Assembly: GCA_002692605.1 (NCBI GenBank)
Contig: NZLE01000018.1
Location: 1 to 16,083, forward strand
Direction of reading: 5' to 3'
Length of the DNA: 16,083 bases
From: Opitutia bacterium
GTDB taxonomy: Bacteria; Verrucomicrobiota; Verrucomicrobiia; Opitutales; Seribacteraceae
The position numbers and the translations under genes are program-made. This document shows positions 1 to 7,093 of this stretch, in pieces. The notes beneath the pieces were generated by a model, which worked only from the letters and a program-made list of their open reading frames with translations, was not told where the DNA came from and ran no database searches. Positions within the stretch are counted from its first letter, which is position 1, and the number at the start of each line of letters is the position of its first letter.

Positions 1-1979
1 GTCTTGGCGCCAGACTCCCTTTCCTCTTGTAGGCGAACGTAGGTCTCAGTTTTCAAACGCGCCAGATTCTTGGCCCGAATGGCGGATTGGGATCGCAGGA
101 TTTCCGATGTCAAATAATTGTCAAAAGTTTGATGAGCTGGCGATGTGAAGGTTCTGGTGTCCCCATAAAACCAACAACCGGAACCGTAGTCCCACCACGT
201 CACCACAAAATCCTCAGGAGCGGAGACCTCATCCAAGGCTTCCAAAACTTCAATTGTCTTGGTGGGATAAACCACGTGTGAATTGTAATTCTTGGCATGC
301 TGAACGTTAGGCCAAGCCATGAAAGCAACCATCAAAACTGCCAACGAATAGGCAATGATCTTCGAATGTTCGTGAGTGAGATTCGTATTGGGTGAAGATT
401 CCCGGATTTTTCTCACTAAAAGCCAAAGAATAAACAATAATAGAAAGCACACCCCTAGAGAAGCTACGTTCCCCACATGCACCGTAAATCTCAGACCGAC
501 CACTCCCTTGAAACAAAGATAAGCGATTGCGACAAAGGGGAGACAAAGAGAAAACTCCCAATATCTCAAGATCAATAGGCCCAAACCAAGCAACCCGATG
601 AGCGCTGTGGGAATGAGAAATGCCTCATCGGATTCATTGGCTGGCAGGCAACGAGGACATGAACAGGATGGAAGATCCGATAAAATTCGGTTTCTCACTA
701 CTTTGGGAGGAACTTCACTTGCCTCTCTCACAGTGGAAAAAACATCCAAATATTTTAAGCTATATCCTTTGTCCTTGGACACAGTCTTCATGGCAACGCC
801 TTCGCCAGCGGAGACGTAGCGTTCGAACTTGGCCAAAAACTGAGATTTCAAATCTCCGCTCAAGGCGGAAAAACATAGTGTGGCAAAACAAAGCAGCGGA
901 AGGAGCAAAGGACTCGCCTTTTTATTTGCGAATTGAGCGAAGACGTTGGCTCCATCCGGGTCTTTCTCGGACTTGAATAAACCGAGGACTCCAAAAACCA
1001 CAACAAGCATTCCGATTCCCAGGAAAAACCTAAGAGGGTTTTGCTCGATCAAGTTACCGTAGGACCAGGACTCACCGTAGCCGGCAAGAGCCATGAGAAT
1101 GAGAGCCTTGAAAGTAAAAGATGAACTCTTGTGAACCAACGCTTTCTTTATTGAGCGACGATGCTTGAAACCAAGATCAAGAAAAAACAAGATCAGGCGA
1201 TAAGCTACGAAAGCCCCAATTAATGCGCCCGTTATCGCCTGGCCCGAAACGTAAAAAAAACGATACAGGTATAAGATTAAAGCCGCCGAGAACAGAAAGG
1301 TGACGGACTCCTTTCGGCAGGCTGCAAAAAGGGCAAAAAGAGCGAAAGCCGGTATAGTGATGGAAAACATATCGGTATCGTAATAACCGGCCAAGGTACG
1401 ATTGTAGTAACTATGAGTGACTCCGGCAAGGCATGCGGCCAAAAAGCCCCACAAGGAAGACCCATACAGCCGTCCGATCAAAACAATCGGTATGCACACT
1501 AAGCCCGAAACGTAAACGGGCAACCAAAGCAGCAACGATTCAATCGTCAGAAAAGGAAATACCTTGAGTAACAGATAAGGAAGAACCGTTATCATTCCAT
1601 TCTTCCACACACTCGGCACAAGATCATTGTCCTGATGCATGCCTAAATGAGCCTTCTGTAAAATGCTTCCGAAATAAAAGCTGTCATGAGTGTTCGGCAG
1701 GGCGACACCATCTCGAACCATGCCCTCTCGGGCATAAGTCAAAACTCCATCTTCGTTCAGATACTGTTCCTGAGCGAAATCAATCCATTCCAATCGAACC
1801 GTGAAGCTGAAGAGGTAAGAAAGGACAATGAACAAAAAGGTGATCCACCAGGGAGCTCGATCCTTGGGTAATTCTACTAAACCCTTGAAAAATCCCCGTT
1901 CGCTCACGATCCCAGAAAATCCTTGTGCGGTTTCCCCTTCATCACCTTGATTGGGAAGATTATCGGACTTGGTTTTCAT
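1..1979 (-). CDS. PglB/STT3-family oligosaccharyltransferase (partial, C-terminus beyond the window)
   Basis: The minus frame is open from the ATG at 1979 to the window edge, giving 659 codons without a stop. Family knowledge: STT3/PglB enzymes are multi-pass membrane proteins that transfer a lipid-linked oligosaccharide to asparagine in N-x-S/T sequons on the extracytoplasmic face. The diagnostic motifs are present in order. E76-D77-G78 (EDGVLTYAREG) matches the first acidic motif of PglB (DGYxFAEGARD). SYYNRTLAGYYDTDM ends with D201-T202-D203, the second acidic motif. T416-V-R-E419 is the TIxE loop motif. LKGVVGLRFTVHV resembles PglB LKGGLRFT. W595-W-D-Y-G599 is the sequon-binding motif. 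Many hydrophobic segments lie between these. WWDYG sits about 130 residues later than in Campylobacter PglB, so this protein is larger. A CSCPRC cluster (439-444) follows TVRE. The gene starts 41 bp after the coiled-coil gene, so it is probably co-transcribed; no clear Shine-Dalgarno is seen. The family call is firm; the substrate and the glycan are unknown. Confidence 0.9.
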   Translation of the reverse strand, partial: MKTKSDNLPNQGDEGETAQGFSGIVSERGFFKGLVELPKDRAPWWITFLFIVLSYLFSFTVRLEWIDFAQEQYLNEDGVLTYAREGMVRDGVALPNTHDSFYFGSILQKAHLGMHQDNDLVPSVWKNGMITVLPYLLLKVFPFLTIESLLLWLPVYVSGLVCIPIVLIGRLYGSSLWGFLAACLAGVTHSYYNRTLAGYYDTDMFSITIPAFALFALFAACRKESVTFLFSAALILYLYRFFYVSGQAITGALIGAFVAYRLILFFLDLGFKHRRSIKKALVHKSSSFTFKALILMALAGYGESWSYGNLIEQNPLRFFLGIGMLVVVFGVLGLFKSEKDPDGANVFAQFANKKASPLLLPLLCFATLCFSALSGDLKSQFLAKFERYVSAGEGVAMKTVSKDKGYSLKYLDVFSTVREASEVPPKVVRNRILSDLPSCSCPRCLPANESDEAFLIPTALIGLLGLGLLILRYWEFSLCLPFVAIAYLCFKGVVGLRFTVHVGNVASLGVCFLLLFILWLLVRKIRESSPNTNLTHEHSKIIAYSLAVLMVAFMAWPNVQHAKNYNSHVVYPTKTIEVLEALDEVSAPEDFVVTWWDYGSGCWFYGDTRTFTSPAHQTFDNYLTSEILRSQSAIRAKNLARLKTETYVRLQEERESGAK

Positions 1980-2020
1980 TTGAATAAGGAAGAGAAGCAA
2001 GCAGGAGCTTGTTTCGAACC

Positions 2021-3721
2021 TTATCGAAATTTGTTATTTAAGCCAAATAACTTTTTAGAGAGGGAGGAAAGCAAACCATTGGTCTTTTCAGCGGCGAAGG
2101 AATCCCCAAGGATCGTACGGGAACCTCCATGGATACGAGAACCAAGGTTTTTAACGTGAAAGGCATAGTCATTGTTGACCATAATCCCCAACAATTCACC
2201 CTTTTGCGAAAAAACCAAATCTCCCTTTCCTGGGTCAAAAGATCCCGTGATGAAAGCGAAATGATTATGTTTCACCTTTATGTACCTGGAGTCCTTTTCG
2301 TCACGAATGAAATCGGTCTGGCCGAATCGTCCCTGCTTGGCATCCACCACCACCGCTTCGGAAAAAAGGTAAGGATTGGTCGGTGCCTCGAAAATTTCGA
2401 TGGAGGATTCCTTTTTCAAGGTAACCGGATTCAGATAAAGCGGAACGATCAAAATTCGCGGATCATCCATAAAGGCAATTTCCTTTACCGGAATGGGCGC
2501 TTTCAGTTTTGGACTGGTGATCTCTCCGGACACGCTCACCAACTTTCTCGGACGTGGTGAAAGCCTGAAGGGGCTTTCCTTGGCATGAACGAGAGAATAG
2601 GCAAAGGAACCGTCTACCATGATGATGGTATCCATCGAAAAGGTCTCCTCCTTTTGAGCTCCAAGGAAGCCACCCTGATGAACGAAGTTCAATTTCAACC
2701 TGATCTTATTTTCGTCATACCGGGTGAAGATTTCATTCACCGAGCGAACTTGACGATCGTTGAGTTTCCTGAAGTTTTCCTTTTGCACCGCCGCAGTCTC
2801 CTCCACTTCCTTCTTAATCGATTCGACTTGGTCACCCACTCCCGCAACTTCCTCGCTTACTCCAACGACGGTTTCCTTAACGCCGGCCATTTCCTCCCCC
2901 ACCCTCGATACGTCCTTTTTGACGTTACTGACCTCTTCGGTGACGGTGGAAATTTTTTCACCCACACCAGCAAGACCTTGACCGACAACTTTCAGATCCT
3001 TACCGACTCCCTCCAATCCTTGATTAAGGGAATCTATCTTCTGATCAATCTTGGAGGTGGACTCAACCAGAGCGTCGGATCTCCTTTTCTCCGCGAGCAA
3101 CATTGCCTTTGCTTCTGCGGCTGCCCTTTCCTCCGCCTTGGCTTTCTCTTGCGTTGCAGCCAATTCAACCTTTACGGATTCCGCCTCTCTCTGGGTCTTT
3201 TCCTTCAACGCAGCAAGTTCATCCGATTTTCTTTTAGCCTCCGCGAGATTTCTAGCCAAAAGCTCCAATTCCTTTTGGGAAGCGGCGTTGTTTTTCATCA
3301 ACTCCTCTCGTTTGCGTTCTATTTCCTCACGCTGGGCTTCAAGTTCCTCAGCCTCTTGCTTCGCTTCCTTGATCGCTTCCTCATTGCCGGCAATCACGGC
3401 GTCTCTTGACTCAATTTCCCTCTCTTTCTCCTCAAGTTCTTTTTTCCGTTGGGCGATTTGCTCTTCCAGTTCGAGCTTCTGTTGAACAAGGGTATCCTTG
3501 TCGCTACTCAAGTTCTCCAGCAGAGTCTCATTCGTCGCTTCAAGTTCCGCGACCACGTCATCGTAGTTTTCTCCATCGGAAATTCTTTCGACCACTTCCT
3601 TGGAAACCACCTTTTGGTCATCTTGGGCAATCACTGCTCCCTCAGGCACATCGAAACGCGCCAGTGCGAGGATGCTAAGAAGAAGGAAATCGCAAACTAC
3701 GAGCAGAAGGCTACGGTTCAT
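2021..3721 (-). CDS. Membrane-anchored coiled-coil protein with degenerate trypsin-like C-terminal domain (ExbD/MotB-like anchor)
   Basis: A 566-residue protein. Residues 4-22 form one hydrophobic helix (LLLVVCDFLLLSILALARF) with an aspartate at 11. This layout resembles the single helix of ExbD, TolR and MotB, where an aspartate takes part in proton flow. Residues about 55-330 are charged coiled coil, rich in E, K, A and L. Residues 231-308 consist of consecutive seven-residue units starting with V or I (VGEKIST, VTEEVSN, VKKDVSR, VGEEMAG, VSEEVAG). Residues about 335-540 form a globular domain with trypsin-like features: VHA at 378-380, a DDPRILIVPL strand, and GKGDLVF near 498-504 where a protease would have GDSGG. 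The nucleophilic serine is therefore absent. The start overlaps the end of the upstream ExbB-like gene by 11 bp, which implies translational coupling. I do not recognise a named family; the motor-subunit role is inferred. Confidence 0.85.
   Translation of the reverse strand: MNRSLLLVVCDFLLLSILALARFDVPEGAVIAQDDQKVVSKEVVERISDGENYDDVVAELEATNETLLENLSSDKDTLVQQKLELEEQIAQRKKELEEKEREIESRDAVIAGNEEAIKEAKQEAEELEAQREEIERKREELMKNNAASQKELELLARNLAEAKRKSDELAALKEKTQREAESVKVELAATQEKAKAEERAAAEAKAMLLAEKRRSDALVESTSKIDQKIDSLNQGLEGVGKDLKVVGQGLAGVGEKISTVTEEVSNVKKDVSRVGEEMAGVKETVVGVSEEVAGVGDQVESIKKEVEETAAVQKENFRKLNDRQVRSVNEIFTRYDENKIRLKLNFVHQGGFLGAQKEETFSMDTIIMVDGSFAYSLVHAKESPFRLSPRPRKLVSVSGEITSPKLKAPIPVKEIAFMDDPRILIVPLYLNPVTLKKESSIEIFEAPTNPYLFSEAVVVDAKQGRFGQTDFIRDEKDSRYIKVKHNHFAFITGSFDPGKGDLVFSQKGELLGIMVNNDYAFHVKNLGSRIHGGSRTILGDSFAAEKTNGLLSSLSKKLFGLNNKFR
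2798..3031 (-). repeat. Run of seven-residue repeat units in the coiled-coil gene
   Basis: Residues 231-308 break into eleven consecutive seven-residue units, nearly all starting with V or I and following a V-[GK]-[ED]-[EK]-[VM]-x-[GS] pattern. There is no gap between units, so this is a tandem expansion and not only a general coiled-coil periodicity. The DNA copies have diverged (about one third to two thirds identical by eye). Confidence 0.75.
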
Positions 3722-5996
3722 ACCTCTTTTCGCCGGCTTGTTTTACGAGCAAGTGGTTACGATAGGGGCGAATTATGGTGATTTTGAGCGCGGCTACGAA
3801 TAAGATTCCAAACAGCGTCGAGGTGTAAGCGCCAATGAGGGCATCCTGCTTAACATCCAAAACCAGCAGCAGTATAAGAGACATAACCGTTCCGCCCAAG
3901 CCAACGTACAGGCCCAAGTCAAATAGGTTTTCCTCGTTGTCCAAAAGCCCTAATTTCAAGCCCGCTTTCAATTCCTCGTTCTTAATTTGGGAGACCCGGG
4001 AAAGGCAATACATGAATATGACAATCTGAATCAGCAGGAAAACACCTGCCACGATTGCAGTAACGATGGTAAGATTTTGATCCGCCATGGATTCCTCATT
4101 GGCGTAGGCGAGAAGATTCGCAAGCGCAAAATCAAATCCAGCAACCGAAACTTGGCCTCTCGGCGACTGCAAAAGCGTTGGTTCGAGAATCAAAATGGAC
4201 AATAAACCAAGTAAAGCAGCGCCCGAAACCCTTCTTGACCAACGTAAAAAGAAATGACTCTCGGATCTCTGGTAATTTGGTTTGGGCAGAATTTTGGCAA
4301 TAAAAAGAATGAAAAAGAAAAAAGAGGAAATAATCAAAAAGTTCTTTAGAAAAATTGCGAAGTCGCGGTGGCTATGGGACAGATACGTCAAAACATTTCC
4401 TCCCAAAATCGGGAAGACCTGAGCCACGAGTGACTCAAGAGGACCATCATCGTGTATCGGTTTATTAAGTTCAAGGAGATGCTGAATAGCGCCCTGGCCA
4501 TAGCTCATAGCAGTTTTCAGGTCTCGAAGAGCGGCAACCGCAGCATCCTCATCACCATCCTTCACAAACACCGGATAACTCTTTACGAATCGATAAATCC
4601 CATCCGGGTCACCCGACAATAGTGTTCCCGCATAGATGATCTGAAGTTCCTTTTCGAAATCATTCTGAGCCACTTTCTTTTCCTCAACGAGGAATTTGAG
4701 TTTTTTTACTGCGGATTCTCTCTCACCCACAGGAAGGAAACCCAATTCACGCTCGGCAGCCTTTATACTGCCAATCGATTCGGAAAGAGGGCGGTTACGC
4801 ATCCGAATCAAAGCCGCCAAATCAAATACACCCTGAAGATCGGGACATGCCTGAGTGAGTTCCGCCATTTGCATTAGGTTCATTTTCCTGGCAAGTTGAT
4901 GAGCTGCCCAATAGAAGGAACGGATTCTTTCCTTCGCGGGCAAATCTCCGGAAAGGGCTTTCTGCGACAAACGCCCAATCTCAAAGGTGGCATCCGCGGA
5001 GTAGTATTCCTTTTCCAAGGACATGGCGGTGCCGACCATCATAGGAACAAGAATCGGATAGGGAAGCCAACGCCCATGCTTTTCGAGAACGCCTGAATCG
5101 TTAAGGATTCCTCCAATTATGGCCAAATAACCGCCATCCTCCGTCCTCCCTATCTTAAGCAGACCCATTCTGGCGGACATTTCCTTAAAATCGATTTCAG
5201 GAAGTGAGTGATTTCCATCCAAGTCTACAATTTCCGTATCCGTACCAAGTTTCGTTGCCTGAAACCATTCGGCTTTGGATGATAAAGCGGATAGATTTTT
5301 CCGGGCAGTCGCCAAACACGAATCTCTGATTTCAGCCTCCGAAACGTTATCGTCAAATTCGTTTGAGGACTTGATCCCCACAGAGAGAAGTACGGAACGG
5401 TTTGGAAAAAAGGGAAATTTTTCGAGTTTCGCAACCTTGACACCGGGAAAAGCGCTTATCTTGGGTTCGGACAACAACCGAGCCCAAAAGTTGCCTGGTC
5501 GCCCTTCGGTGGGAATTGCGTTCAAAACTGCCAATACGTTGTCGTTTGAACTGTTTTCCTGCAATCGTTGCCTCAAATCCCCTCGGGTGGTGGCTCGGTT
5601 ATAAACAAAAAATGCCTCAAATCTTCCGCGATTCAAATTGAACCTATCCAACCCCCCGAAATACTCGCTGAAAGTGAGCATGTCGAAAATGCTGCCTCCT
5701 CCGGAAATCGCCAATTCGGGATGCTCCTGCTTTTTTGATCGGATGACTTTGGAAAATTCTTCTCTTTTACCAATGGAAGCCAAAGGCAAAAGCATATCCG
5801 CGGGACCCAAATTATTTTGTCTGAACTGACGGACGATTTCCTCCTCTACAGATTTGGTTCCCTCTCCCACATCTCTCAGCGCGGTTTCAGAAACGGTCGA
5901 AAAATACACCGGAAAGCCAAAGCCCAACACACCCAAAACAAGAGAAATCGGTAAAAAAATCGCACTTCCCAACTTTCTCTTGTTTAATGATTCCAT
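3711..5996 (-). CDS. Large membrane protein with C-terminal ExbB/TolQ/MotA-like channel hairpin
   Basis: A 761-residue protein. The N-terminus (MESLNKRK) is basic and is followed by a helix at about 11-33, so residues 34-550 should be extracytoplasmic; this domain is unfamiliar to me. Five more hydrophobic segments follow at about 552-570, 590-610, 642-665, 694-713 and 720-741. The loop 571-589 and the tail 743-761 are rich in arginine and lysine, which fits cytoplasmic placement. The last two helices read GLYVGLGGTVMSLILLL and, after a short loop, LIGAYTSTLFGILFVAAL. ExbB/TolQ have YVGLFGTVWGI followed by an A-x-A-T-A-x-G-L helix, so both sequence and topology agree. The cytoplasmic loop before the hairpin (666-693) is shorter than in ExbB. 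The downstream gene encodes an aspartate-bearing single-helix protein, as expected for an ExbD/MotB partner. N-glycosylation-type sequons occur at N148, N199, N217, N234, N262, N299 and N641. The family call is an inference of moderate strength. Confidence 0.82.
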   Translation of the reverse strand: MESLNKRKLGSAIFLPISLVLGVLGFGFPVYFSTVSETALRDVGEGTKSVEEEIVRQFRQNNLGPADMLLPLASIGKREEFSKVIRSKKQEHPELAISGGGSIFDMLTFSEYFGGLDRFNLNRGRFEAFFVYNRATTRGDLRQRLQENSSNDNVLAVLNAIPTEGRPGNFWARLLSEPKISAFPGVKVAKLEKFPFFPNRSVLLSVGIKSSNEFDDNVSEAEIRDSCLATARKNLSALSSKAEWFQATKLGTDTEIVDLDGNHSLPEIDFKEMSARMGLLKIGRTEDGGYLAIIGGILNDSGVLEKHGRWLPYPILVPMMVGTAMSLEKEYYSADATFEIGRLSQKALSGDLPAKERIRSFYWAAHQLARKMNLMQMAELTQACPDLQGVFDLAALIRMRNRPLSESIGSIKAAERELGFLPVGERESAVKKLKFLVEEKKVAQNDFEKELQIIYAGTLLSGDPDGIYRFVKSYPVFVKDGDEDAAVAALRDLKTAMSYGQGAIQHLLELNKPIHDDGPLESLVAQVFPILGGNVLTYLSHSHRDFAIFLKNFLIISSFFFFILFIAKILPKPNYQRSESHFFLRWSRRVSGAALLGLLSILILEPTLLQSPRGQVSVAGFDFALANLLAYANEESMADQNLTIVTAIVAGVFLLIQIVIFMYCLSRVSQIKNEELKAGLKLGLLDNEENLFDLGLYVGLGGTVMSLILLLVLDVKQDALIGAYTSTLFGILFVAALKITIIRPYRNHLLVKQAGEKRYEP

Positions 5997-6118
5997 CTGC
6001 TGCAGAATGATGGTTTTGTTATTGATGAGATTTCGCTCATAGGCAAACGATAATTATTCACTTACTCACCACCCACACAACGCGACCGAGGCAGATAGAC
6101 CGAAAAGGCTCAAAGACC
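5997..6118. other. Divergent intergenic region between the ExbB-like gene and def
   Basis: This 122-bp gap separates two divergent genes and must hold the promoters of both. An AT-rich block (GATAATTATT, 6049-6058) is the only -10-like sequence. No -35 element with normal spacing stands out on either strand. I see no operator or hairpin. Confidence 0.4.
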
Positions 6119-6718
6119 ATGTCCTTGCGAATCACCCAATACGGCGAAGCCATACTCCTCCAAAAGGGAAAAGAGATCGTTTCCTTCGACAAAACCCTTT
6201 CCTCTCTTGCCAATGAGATGCTGGAAGCAATGGATGAGGCGGAAGGCATCGGATTGGCGGCTCAACAGATCGGTCAGGCAATTCGCTTTTGCGTGGTCGA
6301 CGTTCCCGAACATCCGGATTATCCCATAAACTGCATACTTGACGGCAAGCGTTTGGCCTCTTCCATTCTGATGCCAATGGCCTTGGCGAATCCAGTTGTC
6401 GAATTGCTTCCATCCGATGAGTTTTTCTACGAGGAAGGTTGCTTGTCATTTCCGGAAATCCGAGGAGACGTAGCTCGCCCCGAATGCATTCGCGTCACTT
6501 ACCAAGATTTGGACGGAGTGAAGCATGAGCTTGAATGCGACGGTTTGCTTGCCCGTTGCATTCAACATGAGGTGGACCATTTGAATGGGATTCTTTTCAT
6601 AGACCGAATGGAAAAAAAAGTTTATTCCGAAATCAAAAGGGAAGTGAAGGATTTGAAGAGACGTACCCTCGCATGCCTTGAATCAGGCAATCTGCCAACA
6701 ATTCCAAAAAAGGAATGA
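6119..6718 (+). CDS. def: Peptide deformylase
   Basis: A 199-residue protein of normal length for the family. Peptide deformylase removes the N-formyl group from nascent proteins in the cytoplasm, using a metal ion. All three signature motifs are present: GIGLAAQ at 43-49, EGCLS at 106-110 with metal ligand C108, and HEVDH at 150-154 with ligands H150 and H154 and catalytic E151. The ATG at 6119 is supported by the usual N-terminus (MSLRITQYGEAIL). The Shine-Dalgarno is weak, with AAGG about 11 bases upstream. Its TGA overlaps the ATG of the Fur-family gene by 4 bp (ATGA), so the two are translationally coupled. The C-terminus after 165 is a charged helix, as in many family members. Confidence 0.97.
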   Translation: MSLRITQYGEAILLQKGKEIVSFDKTLSSLANEMLEAMDEAEGIGLAAQQIGQAIRFCVVDVPEHPDYPINCILDGKRLASSILMPMALANPVVELLPSDEFFYEEGCLSFPEIRGDVARPECIRVTYQDLDGVKHELECDGLLARCIQHEVDHLNGILFIDRMEKKVYSEIKREVKDLKRRTLACLESGNLPTIPKKE

Positions 6719-7086
6719 AGCGAAACACCAAGCAGGGTCAAGTCGTTCTTGAGGTCATCCGTAACGCGGGTCGCCCCCTTACGCCTCGTGAAGTGCATAA
6801 ACGGGCGTCAGACCGGATTCCTCAATTGGGTATTGCGACCACATACCGTCACCTCAAATCGCTGACCCAAAGCCACCAAGTGGTTGGCGTGGACTACCCT
6901 GGACAACCTCCACGCTACGAATGGGCGGATGGCGAGGATAAGGTCCACTTTGCCTGTCGTTCCTGTGAAAAATTATTCGCGTTGGAAGACACCACCTAGG
7001 ACGACCCGCCAGCCGAAGCGCCCAATGGGTTCCAAGTCCAAGGCTTCGAGATTATGCTTTACGGAACCTGCCCGGAGTGCGGGTGA
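6715..7086 (+). pseudogene. Fur-family transcriptional repressor interrupted by an in-frame TAG
   Basis: The open part is 94 codons. It has the Fur winged-helix domain: a T-P-R-E-V-H segment and the recognition helix GIATTYRHLKSL, similar to Fur LATVYRTL. The first metal site CRSC comes near the end (HFACRSCEKLF). A TAG at 6997-6999 stops the frame. The same frame then continues without a shift as GFQVQGFEIMLYGTCPEC to a TGA at 7084-7086. That continuation is the standard end of the Fur dimerisation domain with the second CxxC of the structural zinc site. A full product would be about 123 residues. One base change is enough to explain the stop. The truncated product keeps its DNA-binding part but loses much of its dimerisation and zinc site. 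Fur, Zur or PerR specificity cannot be decided. Sequencing error remains possible. Confidence 0.85.
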
Positions 7087-7093
7087 TATAGTT

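Noticed and set aside
620..976. Plus-strand frames at 598-976 and a minus frame at 307-561 in the leftmost 2 kb
   Set aside because: All lie inside the single open minus frame of the STT3 protein, which carries family motifs across the whole region.
2585..3409. Long plus-strand open frame (274 codons) opposite the coiled-coil gene
   Set aside because: It is the antisense shadow of a repetitive E/K-rich coding region. Its translation is F/L/S-rich without recognisable domains, and the minus-strand gene explains the sequence better.
3051..3485. Plus-strand serine/alanine-rich frame (144 codons)
   Set aside because: Low-complexity S/A composition mirrors the coiled-coil codons on the other strand; there is no independent start context.
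6997..6999. TAG as pyrrolysine or programmed readthrough codon in the Fur-family gene
   Set aside because: Fur proteins have no known need for it, no readthrough context is visible, and a single nonsense change or a sequencing error is simpler.
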